The position numbers were made by a program, and so were the translations under genes. From contig JANQRT010000049.1 of NCBI GenBank assembly GCA_028284385.1, positions 1-51,563 of the forward strand: a stretch of 51,563 nucleotides of DNA, given 5' to 3'. Under the pieces are notes generated by a model. That model was not told where the DNA came from, did no database searches, and was given only the letters and a program-made list of their open reading frames with translations. This document shows positions 18,533-26,349 of the stretch, piece by piece. The number at the start of each line of letters is the position of its first letter. Position 1 is the stretch's first letter. This stretch comes from Opitutaceae bacterium (GTDB lineage: Bacteria > Verrucomicrobiota > Verrucomicrobiia > Opitutales > Opitutaceae).

Positions 18533-18875
18533 TCGATCTTCCATTTATTGGGAGGGACAAAGCCTTCTCTGTCCTCTCGAAAACGAACGACTTGGTTTTC
18601 GAGCTTAAGGGCTGCAAATTCCTCGATTTCCGTCACAAGCGTATCCATTTTTTATTTCTTTTGTTTGATACATCTCTCTCTTCATTGGGATCGTCGCTTC
18701 CATGAAAACCGAGGTCCGCGTATCCTAGGTCGTCCGCCACAATGATGACTATTTTTGGTCGGTCCTGAGAATGTCGAAGGAGCTTCGAATCTTCGGCGAC
18801 AACCGAGTTGAAAAACAGGAATGTAGTGAAAAACGAGAGACGCAGTATTGAATCATGCCCGATGCCGTCAGGCAT
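18529..18875 (-). pseudogene. Remnant of a family S1 sulfatase gene, internally deleted and frameshifted
   Basis: Starts at the ATG at 18875 with an AGGA 6 nt upstream. A signal peptide (ILRLSFFTTFLFFNSVVA) is followed by RPKIVIIVADDLGYADLGFHGSDD, the standard sulfatase opening. At about 18690-18695 the sequence passes directly into PNEERDVSNK, which is the C-terminal DPNEExDxS signature of sulfatases. Roughly 350-400 residues are therefore missing, including the formylglycine site. A run of six A (18653-18648, minus strand) then shifts the frame; in the other frame the normal end follows (MDTLVTEIEEFAALKLEN... to WKIE, stop at 18529). It lies between GH43 and a sulfatase in the operon and may still be translated as a short peptide. 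Confidence 0.85.
18764..18779. repeat. Second copy of the CCTGAG-nn-TGTCGAAG motif, in the sulfatase remnant
   Basis: CCTGAGAATGTCGAAG differs from the copy at 16885-16900 only at two internal bases. It encodes LRHSQD between the signal peptide and the catalytic domain start, the same location as in the intact neighbouring sulfatase. Confidence 0.55.
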
Positions 18876-18921
18876 TGTCGTCCTGCATGTGCATGGCGTG
18901 ACGCGCGAAAGTCCATCTTCC

Positions 18922-20091
18922 TTAGAACTTCTGGGCTTCCTCGGGGCCAGGATTGGCGTAGGCAGGGTCCTTGGCCCTAATGTAGATCTCGCCATTCTCC
19001 AGAACACGTACGTCTAGCGGTACAATGGTCACTCCTTGCTCATTAATAGTGTAGGCATTGTCGCCCACCCATGGCTGTAGGGCGTCTTCGCGAGAAATCG
19101 GTTCTACATTGCTATTGTAGAAAGCAGTGCACCACCAGCGGCCTTGTTTATCTTGAAACGGCGTCCCGTGTCCAAGAAAGCGCCCGGCGAATTTTCGGGG
19201 GCCGTAGGGACCGGTGATTTTCTCGGCCACGCAATAGTACATGTTATAAGTTCCTTGCCTCATCCCATCCGTAGACCAGGCGGTGCCGAAGTGAACGTAT
19301 TTGCCGCCTATCTTGCGTATGGTAGCGCCTTCGTGGCCGATGCGACTTGTCATCTGGCCTGGCCTGCGCGGGTCAGGGCGTGTACCCGACGGGTCAATAC
19401 GAATTGGTTCGGCTGAAAATCCAGAAAGGTCGGGCTTTATCGGGGCAACGAAGGTGTTTCCCCAAAGCAGGTAATGCGTTCCATCATCGTCGGTGAAGAT
19501 AGAGGGATCGTGCTTGCGTTGCATGGTCGTGCTCATGGGATGGCTGAAGGGGCCGGTAAGGGTGTCTCGATTGGCGATCGCGAAATTAGCGCCTCCCCTG
19601 ACGGGACCCGGCGAGGTGTGGACGTAAACCCATTTGCCGTCAACCCGGTGAAGCTCGGGCGCCCAAAGATGCCAGTGCGTTGTGTCCTCTTCTTCGAAAG
19701 CCTCTGGCTCTTTTTCAGTCCAGTAGCCCATCTCGAGATTGAAAGGTTCACCGAGGTACTCCCATTCGACGAGATCCGCGCTTCGCCAAAGACGGATATG
19801 TTGACCGACGATACTGATGCGGGCTTTCTCCTGATTAATGGCGTTGGTGAGGCCAGCGTTGTAATAATCGGTCTTTTCTCGCGGATCGTCGCGATTGGGC
19901 GTGGTGCCGGTAAGATAGAAATAGCCATCATGCAGGATGATGTAGGGATCGCGCATCCAGCCGTCTTTGATATGAAGAGCGCGATCATGGCTTTCCAAGC
20001 CGGCTCGGATTTCTTCAGGAGGCATGGCTCCTCGAGTCGTTATCTGAGTCATAAAAATCGTTAGGGAAAATAAGAACGAAAGAGTCTTCAT
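18922..20091 (-). CDS. GH43-like five-bladed beta-propeller glycosidase
   Basis: 389 residues with a signal peptide (MKTLSFLFSLTIFMTQITTRG). The sequence fits clan GH-F propellers: WMRDPYIILHDGYFYLTGT with the likely catalytic base Asp48, HLWAPELHRVDGKWVYVH at about 141-158, HDPSIFTDDDGTHYLLWG with the pKa-modulating Asp195, and GHEGATIRKIGGKYV with the likely acid Glu254. These three carboxylates are the known GH43 set. Family members release arabinose, xylose or galactose; the sequence does not say which. It is the first gene after the TonB receptor in the minus-strand locus, separated by about 310 bp, and would act in the periplasm on oligosaccharides brought in by the receptor. Confidence 0.9.
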   Translation of the reverse strand: MKTLSFLFSLTIFMTQITTRGAMPPEEIRAGLESHDRALHIKDGWMRDPYIILHDGYFYLTGTTPNRDDPREKTDYYNAGLTNAINQEKARISIVGQHIRLWRSADLVEWEYLGEPFNLEMGYWTEKEPEAFEEEDTTHWHLWAPELHRVDGKWVYVHTSPGPVRGGANFAIANRDTLTGPFSHPMSTTMQRKHDPSIFTDDDGTHYLLWGNTFVAPIKPDLSGFSAEPIRIDPSGTRPDPRRPGQMTSRIGHEGATIRKIGGKYVHFGTAWSTDGMRQGTYNMYYCVAEKITGPYGPRKFAGRFLGHGTPFQDKQGRWWCTAFYNSNVEPISREDALQPWVGDNAYTINEQGVTIVPLDVRVLENGEIYIRAKDPAYANPGPEEAQKF

Positions 20092-20402
20092 AAGTGCCGG
20101 GAAAATGAAAGATGAATTGTTGTCTTAGCTGAGCCTAATAGAGCATACCATAGGATATTCGGTAAATTCTTTTGTGATTTTTGGAAGTATCTTTCTTTGG
20201 TTTGAAGAACGCAATGCCATGCTAGATTTGAATTTCGGTATGGAAAATCTGGTAACCTTGGGTGAAAAACCCAATCGATATGATCTGAAATGCCAGGCCG
20301 AATTTTAACACAAGCCTGTTATGTCCAAGAACTAAGGGCGCCAATACCTTGACGCCCTTGCGGATCAATAAAAAAGGTTCGTCTACTGAAAACAGTTCTG
20401 GT
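20092..20402. other. Non-coding gap between GH43 and TonB receptor genes
   Basis: 311 bp without a convincing gene. It holds an inverted repeat AAGGGCG (20334-20340) and CGCCCTT (20353-20359) with a 12-nt loop, about 45-70 bp after the receptor stop on the minus strand. There is no good T-tract, so I treat it as a possible attenuator or processing hairpin rather than a terminator. An AT-rich stretch at about 20140-20190 could carry the GH43 promoter, but no clear -35/-10 pair stands out. Confidence 0.4.
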
Positions 20403-23198
20403 CTAGAATCTAAGCTTGGCCGAGAGGGTGTATCGAGTTGGGAATGCTGGCCGAGCCCGGTACAGCTGTCCATCCGGGTTGATGCGAATGCTTATGAAGT
20501 CGTTTTCCTGAAGGAGATCCTGAGCATTTAGTTGTAGCGCAAGCGTCTGCTTGCCATTGCCAAACCAATTCACTTTTGTCTGATAGCCGATCAGCAGGTC
20601 TAGCTCGCGTAGGGTTTCGCCTTCGAAAAGCTCGCCAGCGAGGGAGGCTCCTATAATGGGAGAGCTGGAATATTTGTATCCACCTCCTATATACAATCCT
20701 TTCGCGCGGCCATCATTAAAGGTATAGCGTGTGAAAATACGAGCTTGGAAATCGCGACTGCCCAGAGAGTCGACTCCTTCCACCGCCGTGATCGTATTCA
20801 GCCAATCGTTAAAATCGACAAGCTCTTCCGCGATAGTGATTGCGTTTTCGGTCACTAGATTCTGGTCGTAGCCTTGCCATTGAGGTAGCAAAACTTCCAT
20901 AGTGGCTTTCGAAGCTTTCGCGATGTTCGACTCCACGGACTGAGATTTCGTGAAGTTTGCAGTAATACGCCAATTCTCGCTCGGGTTGGCCCCGATCATG
21001 AATTCGTATCCATCCGTGACTCGGTCCAAGACGTCCCAGGAACTGCCGGAGACGCGACGTGCATCGGCTTCGGCGTCCGTGAGCCCGCCTGCCGCAGCGA
21101 CAGCGTCTAGAATGCGATCGTTGCGATCGCCCACCTCTCCTCCGGCGCCGAGAGCCTTACCTTCGTCGACCATGGTTGTATCGAAATATGTGAGACGGGC
21201 GTACACCTTGTCTCGAAACAGATTTAGCATCATGCCAACGTCCTTGCCTTGGCCTCTCACTATTGGGAAGAGACGATCGTCGGGCAGGATCGATCCTCCG
21301 CCGGGGAGATTGAAGTTTTCCGAATCGTTGTAGAGAAGGCTCAGCCAATTGGTAGGTTTCCCGACGACTCCCCAGGAAAAGCTATCGGCAGTAATATCGT
21401 CCCCAGGCGTCTGGGCTTCCTCGAGCGTATAGCGTCCTCCACTATCGCGGGGTCCTCTGCCTGCGCTGAAATTCACTACTGCATCGGACCGCCATCCGTA
21501 AGTAGCTACCAGGCGGTCTTTAAAAAAGTAGCTTTGCCCTGAGAATTGATAGGAATCGAGTTCTTGCGTATCGAAGTTTGGATTACGGAAGACCCATTCC
21601 GTGTTAAACGTTCGCGGAGCGTCTCCTTCATTCACGATTATCGTAACGGTGTCCGGCAACCTCGTTAGGGGAGCCTGGGCCCATTGGCTCGCATCATTTT
21701 CGTTCGGTATATAGGTTCGAAAGTAGACTCGGTTACGAGCGTTTTCCGCGTTCCTATTGAATGGAGCTCCCTCCATCACCAAGTCGGATACAATGAAAAT
21801 CTCATCCGTTTCCTTCCTCGACCAAAGTCCGGCAAAGCTGTGGCGGCCTAGGCGTTCGCCTAGTTCGAAAGAATAGCTCGCTACCGCGCGCAAGGTGTCC
21901 TGTTCGTCGTCGAATCGGCGTTGCGTCCAGGTATTCTCGATGTAGAGCATCCCGGCGTAAGGATTCGGCGCCCCATCGCGGAACGTCTCGGCTGGTTCTC
22001 CATAGATGTTGTTCACATGTTGAGAGGCGTCGTTAATGAGCTGTTCTTGACGCTGGGTGTTGGTTGACAACTCGATGAAGAAGTTCTCGAACGGTTGCGC
22101 CTCGAGGTAGGCAGAAGTGTTTTCCAATTCGATTTCGCGAAAGCCGCTCGGTCCCGCCAGGTTGGCATTAAAGGGCACTATGCTATGATCCCGAAGAATA
22201 GAGTTGTCGGTAGCGGGACTTGGCACGCTTCTCACGGTCCCTTGAAAGTTACGGAAGGAGCCGTCGTTCGCGACATAGGCAACGCGAGCATTCCTCGTAT
22301 TGTGTTGTCCAATACCCAATGCGTCGTTCTTTTTCTGCACTGCATTCTCAACGGTCGGTCGGCCACTTGCGAGCCACTGGGATACTTCGTCGAAAGGAGC
22401 GAAATTACGGGTTCGCGAACCATCAACGGTGCCACTCTCGTGTTCGACTCGCATGATCGCCTTTTCCGATATGCGCCATGTCGAGGCTATATGAAAGCGA
22501 TGGTTGTCCTTGAACTCATGGGGTCGCCATCCGCCGTCGTCTTCGTAAAGGGCATTCAATCGAATGGCCAGATTGTCGCCGATGGTCTTGTTGTAATCGA
22601 ATTGCGTGCGATATAGGTCGAAATCCCCCAGCGCGGTCTTGAATTCCACAGAACCGAAATTCCGTCCTAAGGTCGCTCGTTTCGTCGTGGCATTAAGGAT
22701 ACCGCCGCCTCCGCCTAGGCCGAACAGAATCGAATTCGGTCCGCGCGATTCGTCGAAGCGCTCCGTGTTGTAAGTGTCGGGAATGGTTACCGTGCTGAAG
22801 TAGTTTCGAGTGCGTGAAGCCAGTACGCCACGGACGCGAAAACCGAAACTGGTATTGAGAATTCTATGACCGACTACGCCGCCTGTCTGGTCGGTCAACT
22901 CTGGAACGGCGGCGGAAGAATAGGCCATCAGGTCTTCCTCTGAAACGGCCCCAAGGTCGTCGATGAATTCGCGGGTGAATACGCTCACCGAGCTGGCAAC
23001 GTCGGCCAGACTCGTATTCAAGCGACTTCCCGCGAGCGTGTTAGCTGCCCGGTAGCCCTGATCGCCGCTGGCATCGACGACGAAAGGCGAGAGTTCGAAG
23101 ACTTCCTCTTCCTCTTGATCCTGAGCGAACGAGAGGGGAAAAATAGCCGGCAATAAACCGCCTAGCGCAACGAGTTTTGGTAGGAGTAGTTTGTTCAT
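20403..23198 (-). CDS. TonB-dependent outer-membrane receptor (Opitutae type)
   Basis: Outer-membrane importer, about 931 residues from the ATG at 23198, which gives a signal peptide (LPKLVALGGLLPAIFPLSFAQ); the frame extends to 23246 but that adds residues before the signal. The mature N-terminus EEVFELSPFVVDASGDQGYRA and NTLAGSRLNTSLADV form the plug start typical of Opitutae. The plug continues with FGFRVRGV and RGPNSILFGLGGGGGILNATTKRA, then about 700 residues of alternating beta-barrel sequence. It ends in TRYTLSAKLRF, with the terminal Phe expected for barrel insertion. It probably takes up sulfated oligosaccharides for the downstream GH43, sulfatases and GH2, and is divergent from an AraC regulator. 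Confidence 0.93.
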   Translation of the reverse strand: MNKLLLPKLVALGGLLPAIFPLSFAQDQEEEEVFELSPFVVDASGDQGYRAANTLAGSRLNTSLADVASSVSVFTREFIDDLGAVSEEDLMAYSSAAVPELTDQTGGVVGHRILNTSFGFRVRGVLASRTRNYFSTVTIPDTYNTERFDESRGPNSILFGLGGGGGILNATTKRATLGRNFGSVEFKTALGDFDLYRTQFDYNKTIGDNLAIRLNALYEDDGGWRPHEFKDNHRFHIASTWRISEKAIMRVEHESGTVDGSRTRNFAPFDEVSQWLASGRPTVENAVQKKNDALGIGQHNTRNARVAYVANDGSFRNFQGTVRSVPSPATDNSILRDHSIVPFNANLAGPSGFREIELENTSAYLEAQPFENFFIELSTNTQRQEQLINDASQHVNNIYGEPAETFRDGAPNPYAGMLYIENTWTQRRFDDEQDTLRAVASYSFELGERLGRHSFAGLWSRKETDEIFIVSDLVMEGAPFNRNAENARNRVYFRTYIPNENDASQWAQAPLTRLPDTVTIIVNEGDAPRTFNTEWVFRNPNFDTQELDSYQFSGQSYFFKDRLVATYGWRSDAVVNFSAGRGPRDSGGRYTLEEAQTPGDDITADSFSWGVVGKPTNWLSLLYNDSENFNLPGGGSILPDDRLFPIVRGQGKDVGMMLNLFRDKVYARLTYFDTTMVDEGKALGAGGEVGDRNDRILDAVAAAGGLTDAEADARRVSGSSWDVLDRVTDGYEFMIGANPSENWRITANFTKSQSVESNIAKASKATMEVLLPQWQGYDQNLVTENAITIAEELVDFNDWLNTITAVEGVDSLGSRDFQARIFTRYTFNDGRAKGLYIGGGYKYSSSPIIGASLAGELFEGETLRELDLLIGYQTKVNWFGNGKQTLALQLNAQDLLQENDFISIRINPDGQLYRARPAFPTRYTLSAKLRF

Positions 23199-23330
23199 TT
23201 GGGATTGTAGTCTTGGGCGGAGCAATAGCGTTCGCCCTTCTTCCAAGAGGTTCGCGAGAAGTCGCTATCCGTCTGCTCGAATTATACGCAAATCAGCTTG
23301 CAACGTCTACGATAAGCCAACACTCATAAT

Positions 23331-23377
23331 TGTGTTAAAAACACATTTTGACTCCATCTGCCAAAAGCTGTTAATAT
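23331..23377 (+). promoter_or_regulatory. Perfect palindrome and promoter upstream of the AraC regulator
   Basis: TGTGTTAAAAACACA at 23331-23345 is a perfect 6-3-6 palindrome. Directly after it are TTGACT (23348-23353) and TAATAT (23372-23377), 18 bp apart, a good sigma-70-type promoter reading toward the AraC gene at 23403. The palindrome abuts the -35 box and lies between the regulator and the divergent TonB receptor, so it may be a control site for either gene. The function is inferred from position. Confidence 0.55.
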
Positions 23378-23402
23378 TGAGTTTTTTCATTTATAAACCA
23401 AG

Positions 23403-24272
23403 ATGGTCGCAACCCGAGATTTAGATCCAAGAAATCAGGATGAAACACACTTTCCTGGCCCAGACACGACACGCCGGTCTACCATTTCGCTCGATTGTCC
23501 CGCCCTCATGGAGAATCATAGAATCCTGGCCGTTGGTCACACCGAGGCTCGAGGAGGTAATCTGTTCATTCGTCACAAGCGTCCCAATAGCCAAGCTCTC
23601 GTTTCATGCCGCGGAATGGGTTCTATTTGGGTAAACAATCGGTGGGAAGATTGTCCACCTGGCACGGTCTATATTTCGCCCGCTAATACGACGAACGCCT
23701 ATTTCGCCACCGCTGGCAAGACATGGGTCTTTTCCTGGGTTATTTTCATTGGCAGAGGCCCTCATCCTTTCTCTCATACCTTCGACAAGGACGCTGCTTA
23801 TACCATGCAAGCCGATCCGGATTTGCTCTCCCATGCCACGCAGGGATTGTACAACGAAGTAAATCGAAACGGGGATCCCATCCTAATTGAAAGATGGATC
23901 GATCTCATCAACGCCTACGCTGTTCGAGCTCTTACCGGCAACGAGATCGACAATCGGCTTCACGACTTATGGAGAAATGTCGAGCGCAGTTTGTCGCGCC
24001 CTTGGAGCTATGAAACCATGGCTCAAGAAGCGAATGTAAGTAAGGAACACCTACGACGCCTTTGCCATCGGCACTACGGACAGACGCCCATGGATAGGCT
24101 TCGCGCTCTTCGCATGCGGTATGTGGCTGAATTGCTCGCCAACACCGATTACAGTTCCGATCACATCGCAGAGGAAGTTGGCTACGCCGATTCCATCGCC
24201 CTCTCGCGAGCATTCCAGAGATCGTACGGCATTTCCCCTGCAAAATATCGTAAGAAGTCGCGAAATTATTGA
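23403..24272 (+). CDS. AraC-family transcriptional regulator
   Basis: 289-residue activator type. The N-terminal part (about 30-150) is a cupin-like ligand domain with motifs such as RGMGSIWVNNRWEDCPPGTVYISPA. The C-terminal AraC domain spans about 190-285: the first helix-turn-helix includes YETMAQEANVSKEHLRRLCHRHYG and the second DHIAEEVGYADSIALSRAFQRSYGISPAKYR. The ATG at 23403 is 25 bp after a plausible -10 box; the ribosome-binding site is weak. It is divergent from the TonB receptor at the head of the locus and is the most likely sensor of its oligosaccharide. It is convergent with the following sulfatase, 17 bp apart. Confidence 0.92.
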   Translation: MVATRDLDPRNQDETHFPGPDTTRRSTISLDCPALMENHRILAVGHTEARGGNLFIRHKRPNSQALVSCRGMGSIWVNNRWEDCPPGTVYISPANTTNAYFATAGKTWVFSWVIFIGRGPHPFSHTFDKDAAYTMQADPDLLSHATQGLYNEVNRNGDPILIERWIDLINAYAVRALTGNEIDNRLHDLWRNVERSLSRPWSYETMAQEANVSKEHLRRLCHRHYGQTPMDRLRALRMRYVAELLANTDYSSDHIAEEVGYADSIALSRAFQRSYGISPAKYRKKSRNY

Positions 24273-24289
24273 TACTTTTTCTTTAGCGA

Positions 24290-25702
24290 CTATTCGAAAT
24301 AGGCGGCCATCTCTTGCCACCAGGCCAACAACTCGGATTCCATTTGCTTGGCCTTCTTAGCCTTTTTGGACACCAGGTTGGTTGATTCGCCCTGATCCTT
24401 TTGCAGATCGAACAGCATGGCATCGCTGCCATCGGGATTGACGAGAAACTTCCAGCGTTCGTCACGCATGGCAAGATAGGGGCTGCGATGCTCTTCCTTG
24501 CCCGGCTTAAGAGTGCCGAAGGCTCCGTACTCCCAGAAGATCGGTTTCTTTCGCTTGGCTCCTTGGCCCAGCAGGGCTGCGGTCATATCCTCGCCGTCGT
24601 ATTCTTTCGCATCGGGAGTTTGGATACCAGCTAGCTTAGCCAATGAGCGTTGTAAATCCATGGCCGCTACGATGCTGGTCTCATCCGTTCCGCCTGCGGG
24701 AATTTTCCTAGGCCAACGAATGATGAAAGGCATGCGGATACCGCCTTCGTATAAGCTCCACTTGCGTCCGAAAAAAGGTCCAGTGAAGCCTGGCGGATCG
24801 ATCCCTTGGTCGTAGTAGCGCGGCCAGTCGGTGGGGCCGTTGTCGCTGGTAAAGACAATGATCGTGTTCTCGGCTTGACCCGTTTCGTCCAATTTGTCCA
24901 GCAAACGTCCGATCTGCGTATCCATGTTGGCCAGTACGGCCAGGAATTTCTGTTCTTCGGGATTGTCGGTGAGATGGGCATGCTCCTCGGCTCGGCCTTC
25001 CCTGGGTAAAAAGGCGTCGTGTACATCATTCGGATACAGCTCGAGATAGAAAGGGGTATCGTTCGAGCGTTCGATGAAGTCTATCGCCTTGTCGATATAA
25101 ATCTCGGTGGTATCGTGCTTAGGAGCATGAGAGATGTTTCCCCGTCCCAGCTCTTCGCTCATCTCCCCGTTTCTGCCGTTGCCGAATAGAACCCGGTCGC
25201 CGAGACCCTCGAAGGACACGTAGCTTTCGTCGAAACCGTATTCAGTGGGGAGGGGAGCGTCTCCCACATCGCGTCCGCCTCCCATGTGCCATTTGCCGAA
25301 GTGGGCCGTTGCATAGCCGGCGTTCTTAAATACTTGGGCGGTATGAATGGATTGGGGATCCAAGAAGTTCGCCATCTTGCGACGCTCTTGAGATTTACGG
25401 GTGGCCAGAAAGGAGTTGATCCGCCAGCGTTGCTGGTATTGCCCCGTGCTTAAGGCCGTCCGCGATGCGGAGCAGATCGGCGAGTTCACATAGAAGTTCG
25501 TCAGTTTCAAACCGCCTTCTGCGATGCGATCGATGTTGGGCGTCTTGATGAGCGGGTTGCCGAAGCAGCTTGGGTCTGCATAGCCCATGTCGTCGATGAA
25601 GAAGAAAAGCACATTGGGCCTCTCATCCGCGAGAACAGACGACGAAAAATTGGAAAGGAAAGAGTAGGCTAGGAAGGAAAAAAGGAAACTCGATTTCCTC
25701 AT
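24290..25702 (-). CDS. Family S1 sulfatase (CSASR type), exported
   Basis: About 470 residues from the ATG at 25702 (MRKSSFLFSFLAYSFLSNFS, signal peptide to about residue 25); the frame runs on to 25741. RPNVLFFFIDDMGYADPSCFGNP opens the catalytic domain, with Asp37 and Asp38 as calcium ligands. Cys77 in ICSASRTALSTGQYQQRWRI is the formylglycine site, with Ala in place of Pro. Other marks are GYATAHFGKWHMGGG, FYLELYPNDVHDAFLP, NTIIVFTSDNGPTDWPRYYD, KWSLYEGGIRMPFIIRWP and MLFDLQKDQGESTNL. The GGIRMPFIIRWP stretch is typical of arylsulfatase A-like enzymes. It is convergent with the AraC gene and has its own promoter, since the upstream neighbour is on the other strand. Confidence 0.93.
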   Translation of the reverse strand: MRKSSFLFSFLAYSFLSNFSSSVLADERPNVLFFFIDDMGYADPSCFGNPLIKTPNIDRIAEGGLKLTNFYVNSPICSASRTALSTGQYQQRWRINSFLATRKSQERRKMANFLDPQSIHTAQVFKNAGYATAHFGKWHMGGGRDVGDAPLPTEYGFDESYVSFEGLGDRVLFGNGRNGEMSEELGRGNISHAPKHDTTEIYIDKAIDFIERSNDTPFYLELYPNDVHDAFLPREGRAEEHAHLTDNPEEQKFLAVLANMDTQIGRLLDKLDETGQAENTIIVFTSDNGPTDWPRYYDQGIDPPGFTGPFFGRKWSLYEGGIRMPFIIRWPRKIPAGGTDETSIVAAMDLQRSLAKLAGIQTPDAKEYDGEDMTAALLGQGAKRKKPIFWEYGAFGTLKPGKEEHRSPYLAMRDERWKFLVNPDGSDAMLFDLQKDQGESTNLVSKKAKKAKQMESELLAWWQEMAAYFE

Positions 25703-25890
25703 GAATATTGCGTTCCATTCATTCGTTTTAATAAATTCCATTACGAAAATTGGGAATATGTTTTGTGAATTCTGGTGTGTGTCTTCAAAAGTAGCCTTTT
25801 TCTAGAAGAGAGATAGCAGATAGCCAATGCAAATATTGGGAGAGCATTCTCTACGCTTCTGTACCGCGAAAACTATGGCGAAAACGCGTA

Positions 25891-26214
25891 ATGAGTTCAA
25901 TTGATCCGTCTCCAGTACAGGAATACAATTGCCTGGATTGCGGGGCTTGTTGCGGTTGCTACCCGATTTTCGCTAGCGAGTCCGACGCGGATCGGGAGCC
26001 GAAAATCAAGGATGAAGGAATTCTGGTCGAGAATTTCCTCAAGACCGATCGGCAAGCCTACCGTTTGTATCCGCTGCCCTTCTTGAAGGCCTGCCCCTTT
26101 CTGGCCGAGACTAAACTCTGTCGTATCTACGAAACCAGACCCGAGGTCTGCCGTAAGTTCGAAGTCGGCAGCGAGCAATGCATTCGCGCTCGAGCGAGGC
26201 TGGGAATCAAGTAA
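25891..26214 (+). CDS. YkgJ-type CxxCxxCC cysteine-cluster protein
   Basis: 107-residue soluble protein of the zinc/iron-chelating CxxCxxCC family. The cysteine cluster is clear: Cys14, Cys17, Cys20, Cys21 and Cys23 in CLDCGACCGC, then Cys68, Cys77, Cys87 and Cys97 in CPFL, LCRIYETRPEVCRKF and EQCIRA. The LCxIYxxRPxxCRxF stretch is the family hallmark. The family is thought to bind a metal, and its precise role is not established. It has no signal peptide. It sits alone between a sulfatase and the rhamnosidase and does not obviously belong to the carbohydrate locus. Confidence 0.9.
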   Translation: MSSIDPSPVQEYNCLDCGACCGCYPIFASESDADREPKIKDEGILVENFLKTDRQAYRLYPLPFLKACPFLAETKLCRIYETRPEVCRKFEVGSEQCIRARARLGIK

Positions 26215-26349
26215 AGAGGCTAGTGTCCCAGCTCAGAAAAACGCATTCTCAGGATTATTGACTCTTTTAGACTGTTTTTGCTGTTTCGTTTGCCTTTGAC
26301 ACTGAATATTCGGACAAATCGGTTTTCGCGAAGCCCCTTTGCGACCTAA

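Noticed and set aside
20334..20359. AAGGGCG/CGCCCTT hairpin after the TonB receptor as a terminator
   Set aside because: No T-tract follows on the minus strand, and the stem is only 7 bp with a large loop.
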